DNA of 6,773 nucleotides from Streptosporangiaceae bacterium (GTDB lineage: Bacteria; Actinomycetota; Actinomycetes; Streptosporangiales; Streptosporangiaceae): contig JASHSZ010000186.1 of assembly GCA_030040815.1 (NCBI GenBank), positions 1 through 6,773 on the forward strand. Direction: 5' to 3'. Made by a program: the position numbers and the translations under genes. Below, piece after piece: positions 4,795-6,773 of the stretch; position 1 is the stretch's first letter; every line of letters starts with the position of its first letter. The notes below the pieces were generated by a model, which was given only the letters and a program-made list of their open reading frames with translations, searched no databases and had not been told where the DNA came from.

Positions 4795-6648
4795 CTAACC
4801 CGGATATATCGGATCTGCGCCTTCGGCTACCTGGGACCAGTTTGGTGCCGACGCAGAGCCGACGAATACCACGTTCTGGCCGCCCTGGTCGGCCCCGACG
4901 ACCAGTTCGCTGCCGTTGGTCGTCAGCGCGTCTGCCCCGCCAGGGGCGGACACGAGGAGAGATGGCGCTGCCCCAGGCTGCAGCCCGGCACCGCCGGTCA
5001 GCAGCGGGACGTCGTAGATGCCCCCGGAAGCCAGTACGGCCAGGTGGTACGCGTCGTACCAGCTGATCGCCTCTGGGGCGCCCGGGAGGCCCGCGCCGAT
5101 CGTGACCGGCTGGCCGAGCGCGGCGTTCCCCGCGTGCAGCCGGACCGCAGCAAGCAGTAGCTTGGTCCCGGTCGATGTCTGCACCAGCAGGGCGGCGCGC
5201 ACGGCATCCGGTGCCATCCGCAGCGCCAGGATCGGCCCGCCGTGCAGGGTGGCGGCCACAGCGGGCATGCTGACCGCCACCGGCGCCCGGTTTGGCTGCA
5301 TGAACCACAAGCCGCTGCCGGCCGCGGCCCACAGGTTGCCGTTGGCGTCATAGCTGAGCGACGTGCACGGGCTGGTCGAGCCGGGCAGCGGATAACTAGT
5401 CCCGGACCCGCCACCCTGGCTCCCCGCGTGCACTTGGACGGTGCAGCCGACGCCGTTCGACACGGCAACCGCGATAGCCGGACGGTTCGCGTCAGGTGAC
5501 GCAGCGACGGCTGTCACAGCGGCGCCCTGGCCGATCTGCGCCGGGCCCAGCCTCGGCTGCGGCTTGGCCCCCGGCCTCGGCGTGGGAGGCAGCTGACTCA
5601 CGCTGTCGGTATTGCCTGCGTCGGTAACAAGCAGCACCGGGAGGCCGATCGGCACGGGCGGGACCGCGCGAAAGGACGGGACGATGGACTGCAGCCTGTT
5701 GTCGATGTAGAGCTCGAGCCGGCTGGCCAGCGGGGGTGAGTACTCTCCGTCGCTGAGCGTGGCCACCAACTGGGTTGCCATCTGTCCCACGGTGATGGGC
5801 TGCGCGTGCGCGGCCGTGCCGCCGAGGTCGACCTGCGCGGTCTTGCCGGTGATGGTGACCTTCTTGAGCAGCCGCGTGCCCCGCGGGAACGCCGACACCG
5901 TGGCGCCGGCCAGCCAGCCGCCCTGGCCCTTGAGCAGCCCGTTGACGAGGCCGGTCGCCAGGTCGGTGTTGAGCGCGCTGTTCGAGCTCAGCAACGGCGC
6001 GTAGACCGGGTCGGCTACCAACACGCTTGGTGGCTGCGATGCGGCGGGGGGCGCGAAGAAGAACAGGTTCCGCGGCGCGTAGACGTCTTCGAAGTCCGAC
6101 TGGGTCAGCAGCAGGGAGTCGGGCAGCTTGTCGATCAGCCACACGTTATCGGTCTGCTCGATGAGCTCGAACACGTAGTGCACGTTCCCGCCGGGCGCGT
6201 ACTGGTACTGCCCGGTCTGGCTGAGCGTCGCCAGGTACTGCCCGGTGAACTCCACCTTGTCTACTGCACGCGCCTGGCCGATGATCGGCGGCGGCTTGAC
6301 GAGCACCGAGGTAACGCTGGGCGCGCCGACGACCGCGACTGGCTCTTGGCCCGGATGCCAGTGCGTGCGCAATGGGGGGACCAGGAACTGCTTGGCGGCT
6401 GCCGAATCGAAGGCGTAGCTGGCGCTGGCGTGCAGGAAGCCCAGCACGACCTCCTTCGCTGTCCATCTGCTGGTCGGACCGGGAGCCGGCAGCTCCTGTG
6501 CGTAGGCCTGCACCTGGTTACTCCCGCCGGGCGCCTGCCGCGGCGGTCCGCTGGCGGGCGCCGTGGCGCATCCGGCCACCGCAATGGCGACAAGGAGCAG
6601 CGCCAGCGACACCGAGAGGCGGGCAGGCCCCCGCGTGAGCCTAGCCAC
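4795..6648 (-). CDS. lpqB: Lipoprotein LpqB (GerMN domain plus beta-propeller)
   Basis: LpqB is the extracytoplasmic lipoprotein partner of the MtrB sensor kinase; in mycobacteria it affects MtrA phosphorylation, cell division and envelope properties. The 617-residue product starts with a typical lipoprotein signal peptide: basic MARLTRGPAR, a hydrophobic core, and the lipobox VAGC with the lipidated Cys at residue 27. The N-terminal family domain follows (VVLGFLHASASYAFDSAAAK near residue 70). Next is a GerMN domain (about 205-305; LATGLVNGLLKGQGGWLAGA, then VDLGGTA), then a C-terminal propeller-like half. Its length is normal for the family. GTG at 6648 is chosen over the ATG at 6711 because GAGGTG lies 7 bases upstream, the mtrB stop overlaps it (GTGGCTAG), and it gives a normal-length signal peptide. 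Only the C-terminal part of the upstream kinase gene is visible. The family call is firm. Confidence 0.93.
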   Translation of the reverse strand: MARLTRGPARLSVSLALLLVAIAVAGCATAPASGPPRQAPGGSNQVQAYAQELPAPGPTSRWTAKEVVLGFLHASASYAFDSAAAKQFLVPPLRTHWHPGQEPVAVVGAPSVTSVLVKPPPIIGQARAVDKVEFTGQYLATLSQTGQYQYAPGGNVHYVFELIEQTDNVWLIDKLPDSLLLTQSDFEDVYAPRNLFFFAPPAASQPPSVLVADPVYAPLLSSNSALNTDLATGLVNGLLKGQGGWLAGATVSAFPRGTRLLKKVTITGKTAQVDLGGTAAHAQPITVGQMATQLVATLSDGEYSPPLASRLELYIDNRLQSIVPSFRAVPPVPIGLPVLLVTDAGNTDSVSQLPPTPRPGAKPQPRLGPAQIGQGAAVTAVAASPDANRPAIAVAVSNGVGCTVQVHAGSQGGGSGTSYPLPGSTSPCTSLSYDANGNLWAAAGSGLWFMQPNRAPVAVSMPAVAATLHGGPILALRMAPDAVRAALLVQTSTGTKLLLAAVRLHAGNAALGQPVTIGAGLPGAPEAISWYDAYHLAVLASGGIYDVPLLTGGAGLQPGAAPSLLVSAPGGADALTTNGSELVVGADQGGQNVVFVGSASAPNWSQVAEGADPIYPG

Positions 6649-6773
6649 GCGCCGCCACCTCACCGCCGACAGCGGTGCCCACCGCCTCGTCCGCCGCGGC
6701 GCGACCGTCATTAGCCGGCGTCATGTCACCGTCGGGCGTCAGCTGGGCGCCGACGGTGCCGACTTCGGCGGTC
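6641..6773 (-). CDS. mtrB: Probable C-terminal end of sensor kinase MtrB (5' end outside window)
   Basis: From the right edge one minus-strand frame stays open for 43 codons to a TAG at 6643-6641, ending VGGEVAARG. Third positions are almost all G or C, supporting coding. The tail is rich in Gly, Ala, Thr and Asp, with no visible domain, as expected for the variable end of MtrB after its ATPase domain. The identity rests on position: mtrB precedes lpqB throughout actinobacteria. The stop overlaps the lpqB start by 8 bp (GTGGCTAG). A second frame stopping at about 6741 (ending APSAPS) cannot be excluded, but it would leave lpqB without the coupled start. Confidence 0.6.
   Translation of the reverse strand, partial: TAEVGTVGAQLTPDGDMTPANDGRAAADEAVGTAVGGEVAARG
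6656..6661 (-). promoter_or_regulatory. Shine-Dalgarno site deciding the lpqB start
   Basis: On the minus strand GAGGTG is followed by the 7-base spacer GCGGCGC and then GTG at 6648. It matches the 16S 3' end well and lies inside the last codons of the upstream gene, as expected for translational coupling. The alternative ATG at 6711 has no comparable site. Confidence 0.75.

Noticed and set aside
5806..6714. 302-codon plus-strand open frame opposite lpqB
   Set aside because: It is rich in Arg and Gly without domains and lies fully antisense to a recognisable LpqB; explained by GC-rich third positions.

Overview
The base composition is very GC-rich, most third codon positions are G or C, and several starts are GTG or TTG. 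Together with the recognisable genes, this points to a high-GC Gram-positive actinomycete. The right part is the conserved actinobacterial mtrB-lpqB-hpf neighbourhood, read on the minus strand. I cannot name the species.

Layout, left to right. (1) Bases 1-114 are the 3' end of a plus-strand gene for a membrane protein, followed by a strong hairpin (121-161). (2) Bases 115-601 hold no convincing gene. They contain a decayed tandem repeat of about 41-42 bp and short inverted copies of one of its words. (3) A plus-strand YcaQ-type DNA glycosylase gene (602-1843) has the QxD motif and probably starts leaderless. (4) A perfect 21-bp stem with a 6-nt loop (1873-1920) separates it from the convergent minus-strand genes. 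(5) A small minus-strand gene (1945-2325) joins an isolated ClpX-type C4 zinc finger to a helix-turn-helix-like C-terminus. Its promoter carries three copies of the dyad GTCAGG-N5-CCTGAC. (6) A NarL/LuxR-type response regulator (2477-3286) has an unusual low-complexity N-terminal extension. (7) A long-form ribosome hibernation factor HPF (3498-4358) follows. (8) A gap of about 436 bp has no gene; many relatives carry a comFC-like gene at this place. (9) lpqB (4795-6648) is followed by the C-terminus of probable mtrB, which runs off the window edge.

MtrB is the sensor kinase of the MtrAB cell-envelope and division system, and LpqB is its lipoprotein partner. Their genes overlap by 8 bp and are surely translated together. 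HPF, the response regulator and the zinc-finger protein lie downstream on the same strand, but gaps of 150-436 bp, hairpins and (for the zinc-finger gene) a clear promoter suggest separate transcription units.

The gene content is mostly conserved housekeeping. The least explained item is the zinc-finger/HTH protein with its triple operator, which looks like a self-regulated switch. No mobile elements, CRISPR arrays, tRNAs or rRNAs were seen.
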